Below are positions 1 to 7,174 of a DNA stretch of 8,078 nucleotides, one piece after another. Under the pieces are notes generated by a model that was not told where the DNA came from, made no database searches, and saw only the letters and a program-made list of their open reading frames with translations. A program made the position numbers and the translations under genes. Source of the stretch: Candidatus Cloacimonadota bacterium (lineage in GTDB: Bacteria; Cloacimonadota; Cloacimonadia; Cloacimonadales; Cloacimonadaceae); contig JAAYQD010000391.1 of assembly GCA_012519465.1 (NCBI GenBank), positions 1-8,078 on the forward strand. The letters run 5' to 3'. The first letter of the stretch is position 1, and each line of letters starts with the position of its first letter.

Positions 1-437
1 ACGATTATGAGCGGGATGAATTTATGACCAAAAAGAGATTCGTGAAAGGGCTGGGACCGGCAAACGGCATCAATGGTGAGGTGGAATTAAACGTGAAAAG
101 ACGGGTGAAAACCTCCGTGAAATGGCAAAATATCATCGGTGAAGACTATAAAAACGGGAAGTCTCTGTGGCTGAAGCTGTGGGTGGACACGCAGTGGGGC
201 AGGCTGGAAAACTTTTCCCTGGGATACAGCCGCACCAAACAGGAACGGCTTTCCATCAGGAAGTTTTATGATCCCGGCACCAAGGCAAACCTGGCGATGA
301 CCTTTAGATTGGGCAAACGCTGGTATTTCATCGCCAAATATGCGGAAACCTATAAGGATAAAGACGGTGATGGCCAGGTGAATTGGCTGAAGGAGACCAA
401 GCATTCCTTTGGTGCAGGCTTAAAATATCTGCATTAA
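1..437 (+). CDS. C-terminal part of a beta-barrel-like, probably outer-membrane protein (5' partial)
   Basis: The reading frame is open from base 3 to the TAA at 435-437 with no stop before the window edge, so the gene probably begins outside the window. An in-frame ATG at 24 has a weak GGGA seven nt upstream and would give 137 residues. That product would lack a signal peptide, so I favour a truncated longer gene. Stretches of alternating polar and hydrophobic/aromatic residues (for example VELNVKRRV, SLWLKLWVDTQW, ANLAMTFRLGKRWYFIAKY) look like transmembrane beta-strands. The protein ends FGAGLKYLH, a strand-like C-terminus typical of barrel proteins although the last residue is not Phe. 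A loop reading DKDGDGQVN resembles a calcium-binding DxDxDG loop, but the usual Glu at loop position 12 is Lys. I do not recognise the family. It converges with the minus-strand operon and is not part of it. Confidence 0.6.
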   Translation, partial: DYERDEFMTKKRFVKGLGPANGINGEVELNVKRRVKTSVKWQNIIGEDYKNGKSLWLKLWVDTQWGRLENFSLGYSRTKQERLSIRKFYDPGTKANLAMTFRLGKRWYFIAKYAETYKDKDGDGQVNWLKETKHSFGAGLKYLH

Positions 438-466
438 GGACGGATATAAAAGGCTAAGAGCGACTT

Positions 467-490
467 TGGATGATATGAATCATTCATCCA
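467..490. terminator. Weak inverted repeat between convergent genes, possible terminator
   Basis: A perfect 7-bp inverted repeat, TGGATGA (467-473) and TCATCCA (484-490), is separated by a 10-nt loop. It sits where the plus-strand barrel gene and the minus-strand operon converge and overlaps the stop codon of the propeller gene (480-482). The stem is short and not GC-rich, and no T-run follows it on either strand, so it is not a convincing intrinsic terminator. It is the only hairpin-like structure I see in the convergent gap. Confidence 0.2.
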
Positions 491-1304
491 GGGGCAGACG
501 GATAATCTGGTTCTTTTTCATCAGCGGCACGATGAGCTCGTTTGTGGGTTCGTGCCAATAGATGTCTGCGGGGGATTCCAAATCTGCATGGAAATGGATG
601 AATCTATTTTGGGTTTGGGGTATCATGATGATTGCCTTTTGCTCCCAAGAGCTGAAGAAAATGCGCCCCGGATCATCTGCCTGTATGCCATCCAAACCTG
701 AATACAAGGTATCTTTGAAGACATCAAATTCCCGGGTTTTGGTATTGAAAGCCACGATAGGCTGTCTTTCGCCCATGCTCACGATCAGCATTTGCTGGCG
801 CGGCTTATCAAAATAGATGCCGTTGGGCTGTTGCAAAAGCTGGTGCGATACGGATTCAAACTGTCTATCAAAGGGATCCACAATCCACAGGCAATTTGCC
901 TTGGTATCGCTGATATACAGTATGCCCAGCTCGTCCGCTTCGATATCATTGAGCATCTTCGCCTGGGGGATGGGGATGGTGGTCTTGATTCTTTTGGCTG
1001 CCACATCGATGGCGTGGATCTTCGTATCATCGGTTACCCACAGGGTCTTTTTCAGCATTATGATGCCGCGGGGTTTATCCAGGCCTTTATCGATAATCAC
1101 TTCCAGCTTGCCATTATCATCCATCGCCAGGATGCTGCCATTGCCCACGTTGGAAATGAGGAACTTCCCGCTTTCGGCGTCGAAGGCAATGCTTTCCGGG
1201 TGGTTGAGCCGGGGTCCCTTAAATATCTGCCAGATGCCTATGCCGGCGGCAATCAGGATGATTATTATCAAGATGGTGATCAGTAAGGTTTTATTTTTGC
1301 GCAT
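480..1304 (-). CDS. Membrane-anchored SMP-30/gluconolactonase/NHL-like beta-propeller protein
   Basis: A 274-residue protein. Residues 7-25 form one very hydrophobic segment rich in Ile and Leu, preceded by Arg/Lys (MRKNK). This looks like an uncleaved signal anchor that places the rest outside the cytoplasmic membrane. Residues 35-274 are repeated four-strand blade units of the SMP-30/gluconolactonase/LRE type. Candidate metal-site residues fall where that family has them: E37 (HPESIAFD), N119 (MLNDIEAD), N161 (QQPNGIYFD) and D205 (GLDGIQAD). The substrate cannot be told from sequence; a lactonase or a simple ligand-binding propeller are both possible. The start is well supported: AAGGAG at 1315-1310 lies five nt before the ATG, inside the last codons of cysS, whose TAA ends two nt upstream. 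It is the last gene of the operon. A general NHL or YncE-like propeller is the main alternative. Confidence 0.75.
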   Translation of the reverse strand: MRKNKTLLITILIIIILIAAGIGIWQIFKGPRLNHPESIAFDAESGKFLISNVGNGSILAMDDNGKLEVIIDKGLDKPRGIIMLKKTLWVTDDTKIHAIDVAAKRIKTTIPIPQAKMLNDIEADELGILYISDTKANCLWIVDPFDRQFESVSHQLLQQPNGIYFDKPRQQMLIVSMGERQPIVAFNTKTREFDVFKDTLYSGLDGIQADDPGRIFFSSWEQKAIIMIPQTQNRFIHFHADLESPADIYWHEPTNELIVPLMKKNQIIRLPLDE

Positions 1305-1306
1305 TA

Positions 1307-2695
1307 TTACTCCTTATGGCTCCACACACAGCCGGTGGGGGTATCCTTGAGGGTGATGCCCAGCGCGGCAAGGTCGTCTCTGATTTTATCAGATAGAGCC
1401 CAGTTTTTATCTGCTCTGGCTTGATCGCGATAGGCGATGAGCAGCTCGATGAGCTGGATGCTGAGATCAGGAAGGCTGGAGGAGAGCTCGGCAGCCAGGT
1501 TTTGGAAAAAGCCCAATACAGAGCCCAGACGCACCAGCATGCGGGCTGCGTTTTGCCTTTGGGATAGCTCCAGGCCTTGATTGCGGATGCGGCTATTGAG
1601 ATCAAACAATACGGCTATGGCTTTGGCGCTGTTAAAATCATCATCCATGGCGCGGATGAATTCGGATTCAAAGCTTTCCAGCTCCTGCAGATAGCCTTCA
1701 TCGGCGGGGAGGTTGAGATAATCTATATCGCTGAGGCTGTTACGAAAGTTATCAATTGCGCGCTCGGATTCGGCGATAATCTCGCGGTTGAAATCGATGG
1801 GGCTGCGATAGTGTTTGGAGAGGAAGAAAAAGCGGATTGCCTCGGCGCTGTGTTGGGTGAGGATATCTCTGGCAGTAAAGAAGTTATCCAGGCTTTTGCT
1901 CATCTTTTCGCCTTCGATATTCAAAAAGCCGTTGTGCAGCCAGTAATTTGCCAGGGGCTTGCCGGAGATGGCATAGGCTTGGGCTTGTTCGTTTTCATGG
2001 TGGGGGAATACCAAGTCCACCCCTCCGCCATGGATGTCAAAGGTTTGTCCCAAAATGCTTTGGCTCATCACCACACATTCGCTGTGCCAGCCGGGGCGTC
2101 CCAATCCCCAGGGGCTTTCCCAGACGGGTTCTCCGGGTTTGCTGTTTTTCCACAGGGTAAAATCTGAGGGGTTGCGCTTGAGTGTGTTTTCTGCCACACG
2201 GGCGCCGGCTTTTTGATCTTCAATGCGTTTGCCGCTGAGGCTGCCATATTCCGGCAGGCGGGCGGTGTCAAAATATACATCTCCCTCTGCTTCATAGGCA
2301 TAGCCCAGCTCCACCAGCTGGGAAATGAGCTCGATGATGGCGGGCATCACCTCGGTGGCACGGGGTTGATGATGGGGAGGCTTGATGCCCAAAGCGGCGG
2401 CATCTTCCAAAAAGGCACGGCTGTATTTGGCGGCAAATTCATCGAAAGGGATGCCTTCTTCCAGGCTGCGGGCGATGATCTTATCATCAATATCGGTAAT
2501 GTTTTGCACGTAGGTGACGTCATAGCCGCGGTATTCCAGATAGCGGCGCACCACATCAAAAAAGAGGAAGGCGCGGGCATTGCCGATGTGGAAATAATCG
2601 TAAACGGTGGGGCCGCAGGCATAGAGCTTTACCTGACCGGGGGTGATGGGGATGAATTCTTCTTTGCGGTGAGTGGCTGTGTTATAGATTTGCAT
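1307..2695 (-). CDS. cysS: Cysteinyl-tRNA synthetase
   Basis: This 462-residue class I aminoacyl-tRNA synthetase charges tRNA-Cys with cysteine in the cytoplasm. The length matches the family (E. coli CysS is 461). The HIGH signature appears as HIGN (H36-N39) within VYDYFHIGNAR, and KMSKS is at 264-268. The four zinc ligands that recognise cysteine are present with E. coli-like spacing: C27 (ACGPT), C207 (WHSEC), H232 and E236 (PHHENEQ). The C-terminal region includes the helical tRNA-binding part, and residues 428-459 (ADKNWALSDKIRDDL to GCVW) match the conserved family ending. The ATG follows the PorU-like gene's stop by seven nt; AGGA at 2704-2701, overlapping that TAG stop, is the ribosome binding site. 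No key residue is missing. Confidence 0.98.
   Translation of the reverse strand: MQIYNTATHRKEEFIPITPGQVKLYACGPTVYDYFHIGNARAFLFFDVVRRYLEYRGYDVTYVQNITDIDDKIIARSLEEGIPFDEFAAKYSRAFLEDAAALGIKPPHHQPRATEVMPAIIELISQLVELGYAYEAEGDVYFDTARLPEYGSLSGKRIEDQKAGARVAENTLKRNPSDFTLWKNSKPGEPVWESPWGLGRPGWHSECVVMSQSILGQTFDIHGGGVDLVFPHHENEQAQAYAISGKPLANYWLHNGFLNIEGEKMSKSLDNFFTARDILTQHSAEAIRFFFLSKHYRSPIDFNREIIAESERAIDNFRNSLSDIDYLNLPADEGYLQELESFESEFIRAMDDDFNSAKAIAVLFDLNSRIRNQGLELSQRQNAARMLVRLGSVLGFFQNLAAELSSSLPDLSIQLIELLIAYRDQARADKNWALSDKIRDDLAALGITLKDTPTGCVWSHKE
1310..1315 (-). promoter_or_regulatory. Shine-Dalgarno site of the propeller gene, inside the cysS 3' end
   Basis: On the minus strand the sequence reads AAGGAG, then five nt, then the ATG at 1304-1302. 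The site is made from the penultimate and last sense codons of cysS (Lys-Glu). It is the strongest ribosome binding site in the operon and fixes the start of the downstream gene. Confidence 0.7.
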
Positions 2696-2700
2696 AAATA

Positions 2701-2704
2701 TCCT
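2701..2704 (-). promoter_or_regulatory. Shine-Dalgarno site of cysS overlapping the upstream stop codon
   Basis: On the minus strand TAGGAT combines the TAG stop of the sortase gene (2705-2703) with an AGGA motif five nt before the cysS ATG. Termination and initiation are therefore within one ribosome footprint, which suggests translational coupling. Confidence 0.6.
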
Positions 2705-5700
2705 ACTTGTATATCACGATGCGCTCGCGGGCTTCCACGCTTTGGGAGCCGCTGGTGGCTTTTATTTTGAGGAAATAGGTGTTATTTGCCAGGCGATGGC
2801 CATTGTGGTCTTTGCCATCCCAGGGGATTTGGTTAAAGCCTTGGCGTCCATTGGTTTTGATATGGCGGATACGCTTGCCGGAAACGGTGTAGATGCCGAT
2901 ATCAAGCTGGCTATCCCGAGAAAGGATGAAGGTAAAATGGGCTTCGTCCTGCATGGGGTTGGGGTAGATGAGCAGGCGATCTATACTGAGTCCGCTGCTC
3001 TTTTTTGCCATAAAAGAAGTGCTGGCAACGGCGGGAAGGTTAAAATTGTCGAAGGCAATCAGCTGTACGCTGTGTGGACCTTCTGAAAGGTTGTTGAGCG
3101 GATAGCGCAGGATGCCGGTGGTGTGTGAATCCTGCTGGTAGCTAAAGTATTGGGTGACGGAGATGGGCTGGATGGAATTATCCAAAACCAAGAGGATATT
3201 ATGGCCGGGGCTGCCGGTGATATTGATGCCGTTATCGTCACTGATACGGGCAAGCAGGGTGGTTTTGGTGGGCACGGTGTCGCCCTCACGATAGTCGAAG
3301 CTACCCAAGAAGAGTTCGATCTCTGGCGGGGCGAGGTTCTCAGCGGCAACAGCCTGATCGCTGGTGGCAACCGGATACAGATAGTTGATGTAATCCCGCT
3401 TTGCCTGCTCGTCCCAAATATAGGTGACGATGGTGCCTGTCTCTCCGTTGGTGATATCATCGGGCACGATGAAGGCGGCTTCATAATCTCCGCCGAGGGT
3501 GCTCACGTCTCCACGGAAGATGGTCTTGCCCGGCTGGGAGACGCGCGTGGTCATATCCAGATTGTAAAAGGTGCGGCTATCCAGCACTCTGGTCTCGGCA
3601 GTGGCAGAGCCCGTGTAGGATGCCAGGGAACCCTGGTAATTTACCAACTGACGTGATTGCAGGGTGGGATTTCCTTCCGGGGAGGTGATGTGGAGCAGGC
3701 TATCGCGCTCTGGTGGAATCACCCTGAGGGTGGGATCTCCCAAGAGCACATAATAGGAGTTGTTTGACAAGGCGGTGGTGCCAAGCTTGCCAGCCATGAT
3801 GCTGTATCCCAGGTAGTTGCGCTTGTTGGCAAGGTTATCCAAGACTTTCAGCATAAGATCGTGGTTGCTGTAGGCATTGCTCATGCGGGTGGCGCCCAAG
3901 GAAGCGATGGCGCCCAGGTTATTTAGCATCACCACTTTTTGCCCCAGGCTATCAAAGCCCCAGTGGTCAAATTGGGAGACCTTGCAGGAGGGAACCATAA
4001 AGAAGGGGAGGCGATCGGGGTTGTTGAAGCGCCCCATATCGGTGGCGCCGTTGAAGTAGTCTTCAGAGCCGATGGAATCAGCATTGCCGTGTCCCACATA
4101 ATACCACACCAAGCGTCCATCATTGATGGCAGCCACCATATCGTCGCGTGCGCCGGGCTTGTTTTGGTATTCGTCATATTCATATTCCCAGGCAAAGATT
4201 CTATCGGTGTGAATGCTGGGATTTACGGAATTGGCGGCAGATTCAGCCTGCTGGGTGTGTATCGTTTCATAATCTGTCTGGCTGCCGTTGTAGAGGTCGT
4301 CGCCCAAGAAGACCATTGAGTTCCTCCACCATCCGCCCTGTGGATTTTGCACGTAATTGCGGTAGTTTGAGAGCATATTATCCAGCTCGCTGGCAGTGCG
4401 CACGGGATATCTGCCAATCACCAATTCGGGGTAGGAACTGGAGCTCATCATGGCAAAAAAGTCGTCTGAGGTGGTTTCACCGATCTGGAAAGCCATGAGC
4501 TTGTTTTTGGGCGTGGATTGGCGGGAGTGGTTGCGCCAATCGAAGGTGCCCAAACCGATGAGGGTGACTCCCTTTAGTCTGGGAGCCTGGTGGTGGTAAT
4601 ACACGTGGCGCAGGTATTGGCGGAGAGCCACGGGATCGGGGTGACCACCGTTGAATTGATTGATGATAACGGCTTGATCCACCACTTTCACGCTGAGGCT
4701 GTAAAAATCTTCATACATCGATGCCAGGCTTTGGGCTTGAGTGATATACTCTTGAGGGGCGATGATGATGTGATCCAGCTGTCTATTATCCAGGGTGAGA
4801 TCAGTGGGGTTTGCCAGGCTGACTGAGGCAGGGCTGTGCAAATGTCTGCTTTCGGCAATGATATAGCGGGAATTTGAGCGGGTGGAGGCGGCAAACCAAA
4901 AGGACTGGGCTTCGGTTTGCGGCTGCACGCGGTTGAGCCCTGTAAAGCCATCCAGGCGATATATCTCTTTGTTGCCAAGGCTGCCATCGATGTTTATGCG
5001 CAAATCTTGAGAACCGGCTATATATGGTGGTTGGATCAGATATTGTTCATCTGGCAGGCGCAGGGTTTGGGTGTAATCCACAGAGATATAATCCAAAAGC
5101 AGGTTGTCTGGCCCGGTGCGGTTCACGCGGATGCGGATCGTATTATCCCCATGCACAAAGCTATCGCTTTTACGCTGGAAGATATAGGTATCCGAGCCCA
5201 GCCAACGGAAGCTGGTGGAGCCGCTGGGAGGGGCTATTTCCACATCGTTTACAAAGACGTGGATGCTATGCCAGAGATCAGATCTGCCTATTTCCTGACG
5301 CAGCCTGATGGTGAGGGTGATATCCTTGGTATTATCGGGATTATCCAAGCGGATTGGATATTGATAATCGGCAGTGGTATTGCCAAATAGTTTGCTCATA
5401 TACCATTCAGAGCCCCATTGTTCGCGGCGGTGGTTTTCTTCTTCGATACGGACATTTAGGCTTTGGGAGGTAATGGTATTTTGCCAGGTGGCGGGAGTGG
5501 TCAAATCTTGGATGCGGCCTGGAGGACTGCTGAAATCTCCGCCAAAGGTGAGCCAATAGACGTTGTTTTTGGAGTAAGGGTTCAAAGCGGTGGCTGGCCC
5601 GATCAACTCACGGTTTTTGTTTACCTCATCACGCGTCTCAGCATAGAAGATGATGGCATCTCCGCTATCGAAATGCCCGTCTTCCTCTCCCTGCACCCAG

Positions 5701-6542
5701 ATATCTATTTCTTGAAAAACGGGTCCCGGATTTTGCACTGTATAAGACAAAAGATCGCCACCAGTGCCAAAAAGCCTGAAGGTGCGGGGATCGATATCCG
5801 CCAGCGGGAGGGCATTGAGCTGTTGATGGCTTAGCTTGTGCAGTCCCTTTTTATCCGTCTCTATGCGCAGCCAATAATCTGCAGCTGCAAACGGGGCATG
5901 GTTGATTGTCTGGCGGCTGTGGCTTTGCCAGCTTCTTGCCTGCTGGGGGTTGATAAATTGGGAGAGCATCAGTTCGCTCAGTTCATCTGGTTCCGGCTGT
6001 CCCCGGTAGTGGATATCACCTTCGATCTGGATATTGAAGGTGGCATTTCTGAGGATTGTGAGCCCATTTTGCCCATCATAGATAAAGGGATGGATGCGCA
6101 AGGAAACATAGCGCAGACCACGAAATGCATCAGGTTCCATCACAGTGGCATAGTCTGAGGGCATCTGGCTGTACAATTCATCATCGATGATGTATGACAT
6201 GCGAGACATTCCCTCTTCTTCCCACATGGTGGGCACGGGCAGCAGGCGCTGGGGTAGCGTGATCTGCTCTTCGCTCTTGTTTTGGATATTCCAGCTGATA
6301 TTGCCTGATAGGGGCAGGCCCACCTTCAGCTCCATAAAGGGCAACAGGGCTGCTCCGCTTTGCATGGGGTGTTCCATGCCGTCTATCTTGATGGTGGCAA
6401 AGCCGTTTTCGGTGGCAATATTGTAATCATTGAGCTGGAAGGCAATATTGATTTGATTGCCAATGGTGCTTTGCACTTGGATATGAGCGAAGGCGCCCAA
6501 GGCAAAGGCGAGGATGATTAGCGTGGAGACAGTGCGTTTCAT
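2703..6542 (-). CDS. porU: PorU-like type IX secretion C25 (gingipain-family) peptidase/sortase
   Basis: A 1279-residue secreted protein. Residues 1-19 are a signal peptide (cleavage likely after GAFA). Residues 20 to about 580 are a long beta-rich N-terminal region. Residues 585-945 form the peptidase C25 domain, with candidate catalytic H818 (YYVGHGN) and C853 (PSCKVSQFD), followed by the conserved NNLGAIASLGATR stretch and LLGDPTLR near the domain end. Residues 1070-1178 are an Ig-like region with features of PorU proteins (PEIELFLGS, DDNGINITG, GHNILLVLD, LSEGPHSVQ). Residues 1185-1279 are a FlgD-like T9SS type A sorting domain (IYPNP, YTVSGKRI, WDGKDHNG, NTYFLKI). In Porphyromonas gingivalis PorU is the cell-surface sortase that cleaves cargo C-terminal domains and keeps its own; it works with PorV, PorQ and PorZ, none of which is recognisable here. 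The gene overlaps the upstream small gene by ATGA and has no clear Shine-Dalgarno site. A gingipain-like cargo protease is the alternative. Confidence 0.85.
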   Translation of the reverse strand: MKRTVSTLIILAFALGAFAHIQVQSTIGNQINIAFQLNDYNIATENGFATIKIDGMEHPMQSGAALLPFMELKVGLPLSGNISWNIQNKSEEQITLPQRLLPVPTMWEEEGMSRMSYIIDDELYSQMPSDYATVMEPDAFRGLRYVSLRIHPFIYDGQNGLTILRNATFNIQIEGDIHYRGQPEPDELSELMLSQFINPQQARSWQSHSRQTINHAPFAAADYWLRIETDKKGLHKLSHQQLNALPLADIDPRTFRLFGTGGDLLSYTVQNPGPVFQEIDIWVQGEEDGHFDSGDAIIFYAETRDEVNKNRELIGPATALNPYSKNNVYWLTFGGDFSSPPGRIQDLTTPATWQNTITSQSLNVRIEEENHRREQWGSEWYMSKLFGNTTADYQYPIRLDNPDNTKDITLTIRLRQEIGRSDLWHSIHVFVNDVEIAPPSGSTSFRWLGSDTYIFQRKSDSFVHGDNTIRIRVNRTGPDNLLLDYISVDYTQTLRLPDEQYLIQPPYIAGSQDLRINIDGSLGNKEIYRLDGFTGLNRVQPQTEAQSFWFAASTRSNSRYIIAESRHLHSPASVSLANPTDLTLDNRQLDHIIIAPQEYITQAQSLASMYEDFYSLSVKVVDQAVIINQFNGGHPDPVALRQYLRHVYYHHQAPRLKGVTLIGLGTFDWRNHSRQSTPKNKLMAFQIGETTSDDFFAMMSSSSYPELVIGRYPVRTASELDNMLSNYRNYVQNPQGGWWRNSMVFLGDDLYNGSQTDYETIHTQQAESAANSVNPSIHTDRIFAWEYEYDEYQNKPGARDDMVAAINDGRLVWYYVGHGNADSIGSEDYFNGATDMGRFNNPDRLPFFMVPSCKVSQFDHWGFDSLGQKVVMLNNLGAIASLGATRMSNAYSNHDLMLKVLDNLANKRNYLGYSIMAGKLGTTALSNNSYYVLLGDPTLRVIPPERDSLLHITSPEGNPTLQSRQLVNYQGSLASYTGSATAETRVLDSRTFYNLDMTTRVSQPGKTIFRGDVSTLGGDYEAAFIVPDDITNGETGTIVTYIWDEQAKRDYINYLYPVATSDQAVAAENLAPPEIELFLGSFDYREGDTVPTKTTLLARISDDNGINITGSPGHNILLVLDNSIQPISVTQYFSYQQDSHTTGILRYPLNNLSEGPHSVQLIAFDNFNLPAVASTSFMAKKSSGLSIDRLLIYPNPMQDEAHFTFILSRDSQLDIGIYTVSGKRIRHIKTNGRQGFNQIPWDGKDHNGHRLANNTYFLKIKATSGSQSVEARERIVIYK

Positions 6543-6694
6543 GGCTGTATTTTCGGCTTAAAAACGGCAGTAAGAGCCGCAATCAGAAGGTAGAATAAAC
6601 CCATAAAAACAAACACTCCCGCCATCCCCTGTGCCAAAACCACGAGGGCGTGGAGAATCGTCTGTGTATCCGGCTGTAATAATGTATTAGTCAT
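6539..6694 (-). CDS. OadG-like small membrane subunit (sodium-pump decarboxylase gamma-related), 51 aa
   Basis: A short open frame of 51 codons plus TGA fills the gap between rlmH and the sortase gene. It starts at the ATG at 6694-6692, with GGAA at 6704-6701 six nt upstream, 15 nt after the rlmH stop. Its TGA overlaps the downstream ATG as ATGA. The product has a short polar N-terminus (MTNTLLQPDTQT), one hydrophobic segment at about residues 13-45 and a basic tail (FKPKIQP). The core GMAGVFVFMGLFYLLIAAL (23-41) resembles the single transmembrane helix of OadG, the gamma subunit of sodium-pumping decarboxylases, which usually reads GMGxVFxFL. The C-terminal soluble part of full OadG is absent, so this matches the short OadG-related type. 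No decarboxylase alpha or beta subunit is in the window. The function is inferred from that one helix; an unrelated single-pass peptide is possible, but the coupling at both ends supports a real gene. Confidence 0.75.
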   Translation of the reverse strand: MTNTLLQPDTQTILHALVVLAQGMAGVFVFMGLFYLLIAALTAVFKPKIQP

Positions 6695-6700
6695 GTGTAT

Positions 6701-6704
6701 TTCC
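6701..6704 (-). promoter_or_regulatory. Weak Shine-Dalgarno site of the OadG-like gene
   Basis: On the minus strand TGGAAA lies upstream of the ATG at 6694-6692, with GGAA six nt before it, in the 15-nt spacer after rlmH. It is modest but correctly placed, and it helps decide that the 51-residue frame is translated. Confidence 0.45.
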
Positions 6705-6709
6705 AATGT

Positions 6710-7174
6710 TTAGATGTGATAGCTGCGGTTTTGGGCTATCATAGTAGCCCTGTAAATCTGTTCGATTAGTATCAACCTTGCCATGCGGTGGGTGAAGGTG
6801 AGGGGTGAAAGGCTGATGATATGCGTTGCTCTGGCTTTCAGCTCCGCGTGAACGCCAAACACGCCACCAATCAAAAAGACTAACCGCTTGCTTGATGATA
6901 AATTACTCAGAAACTGGCTAAATTGCAAAGAGCTTTTCAATTCTCCCGCTTCATCCAAGAGGATGAGGCTATCCTGGGGTTGAATATGGCGTATCGCAGA
7001 TGCCGCTTCTTTGCTGCGGACGGCTTCCTCATCCTGATTGGCTTTCAGCGAGGCGTCAGGCAGTTCCAGGATGCTAATCTTGTGATATGGGCTCAACCTC
7101 TTCAGATACTCGTTTATCCCCTCTTGCAGCCAGCGATCCTTGGTTTTGCCAAACTGGATGAGGGTGAGATTCAT
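6710..7174 (-). CDS. rlmH: 23S rRNA (pseudouridine1915-N3)-methyltransferase RlmH
   Basis: This 154-residue SPOUT-class enzyme uses S-adenosylmethionine to methylate N3 of pseudouridine 1915 in helix 69 of 23S rRNA. The length fits the family (E. coli has 155). Visible signatures are the N-terminal strand MNLTLIQFGK, LLDEAGELKSS (72-82, family LDxxGxxxSS), the SAM-binding FLIGGVFG (100-107), and the trefoil-knot segment SLSPLTFTHRMARLILIEQ (121-139) followed by IYRA. The chain ends SYHI where most members have PYH plus a basic residue; the Tyr-His pair near the active site is kept and the terminal basic residue is replaced by Ile. The ATG directly follows the ptb TAG with no spacer (TAGATG). 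No Shine-Dalgarno site is evident, so translation probably depends on coupling with ptb. Confidence 0.96.
   Translation of the reverse strand: MNLTLIQFGKTKDRWLQEGINEYLKRLSPYHKISILELPDASLKANQDEEAVRSKEAASAIRHIQPQDSLILLDEAGELKSSLQFSQFLSNLSSSKRLVFLIGGVFGVHAELKARATHIISLSPLTFTHRMARLILIEQIYRATMIAQNRSYHI

Noticed and set aside
24..437. A complete 137-residue gene starting at ATG 24
   Set aside because: The frame stays open to the window edge, and the product would be a barrel-like protein with no signal peptide. A truncated larger gene is the simpler reading, although the weak GGGA upstream keeps the alternative possible.
438..479. A strong bidirectional terminator in the convergent gap
   Set aside because: Only a 7-bp stem with a 10-nt loop is present at 467-490 and no T-run follows on either strand, so it is listed only as a weak candidate.
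792..1350. Plus-strand open frames of 164 and 177 codons
   Set aside because: They overlap each other and run antisense to the propeller gene, whose start, ribosome binding site and blade motifs are clear.
1577..2770. Long plus-strand open frames of 196 and 185 codons
   Set aside because: Both are antisense shadows of cysS, which is intact with all zinc ligands and signature motifs. Neither has a convincing ribosome binding site or family motif.
3059..3484. A 141-codon minus-strand frame inside the sortase gene
   Set aside because: It is an alternative frame of the same strand within a continuous 1279-codon gene. It has low-complexity Ser/Pro composition and no independent start signal, so there is no sign of a frameshift.
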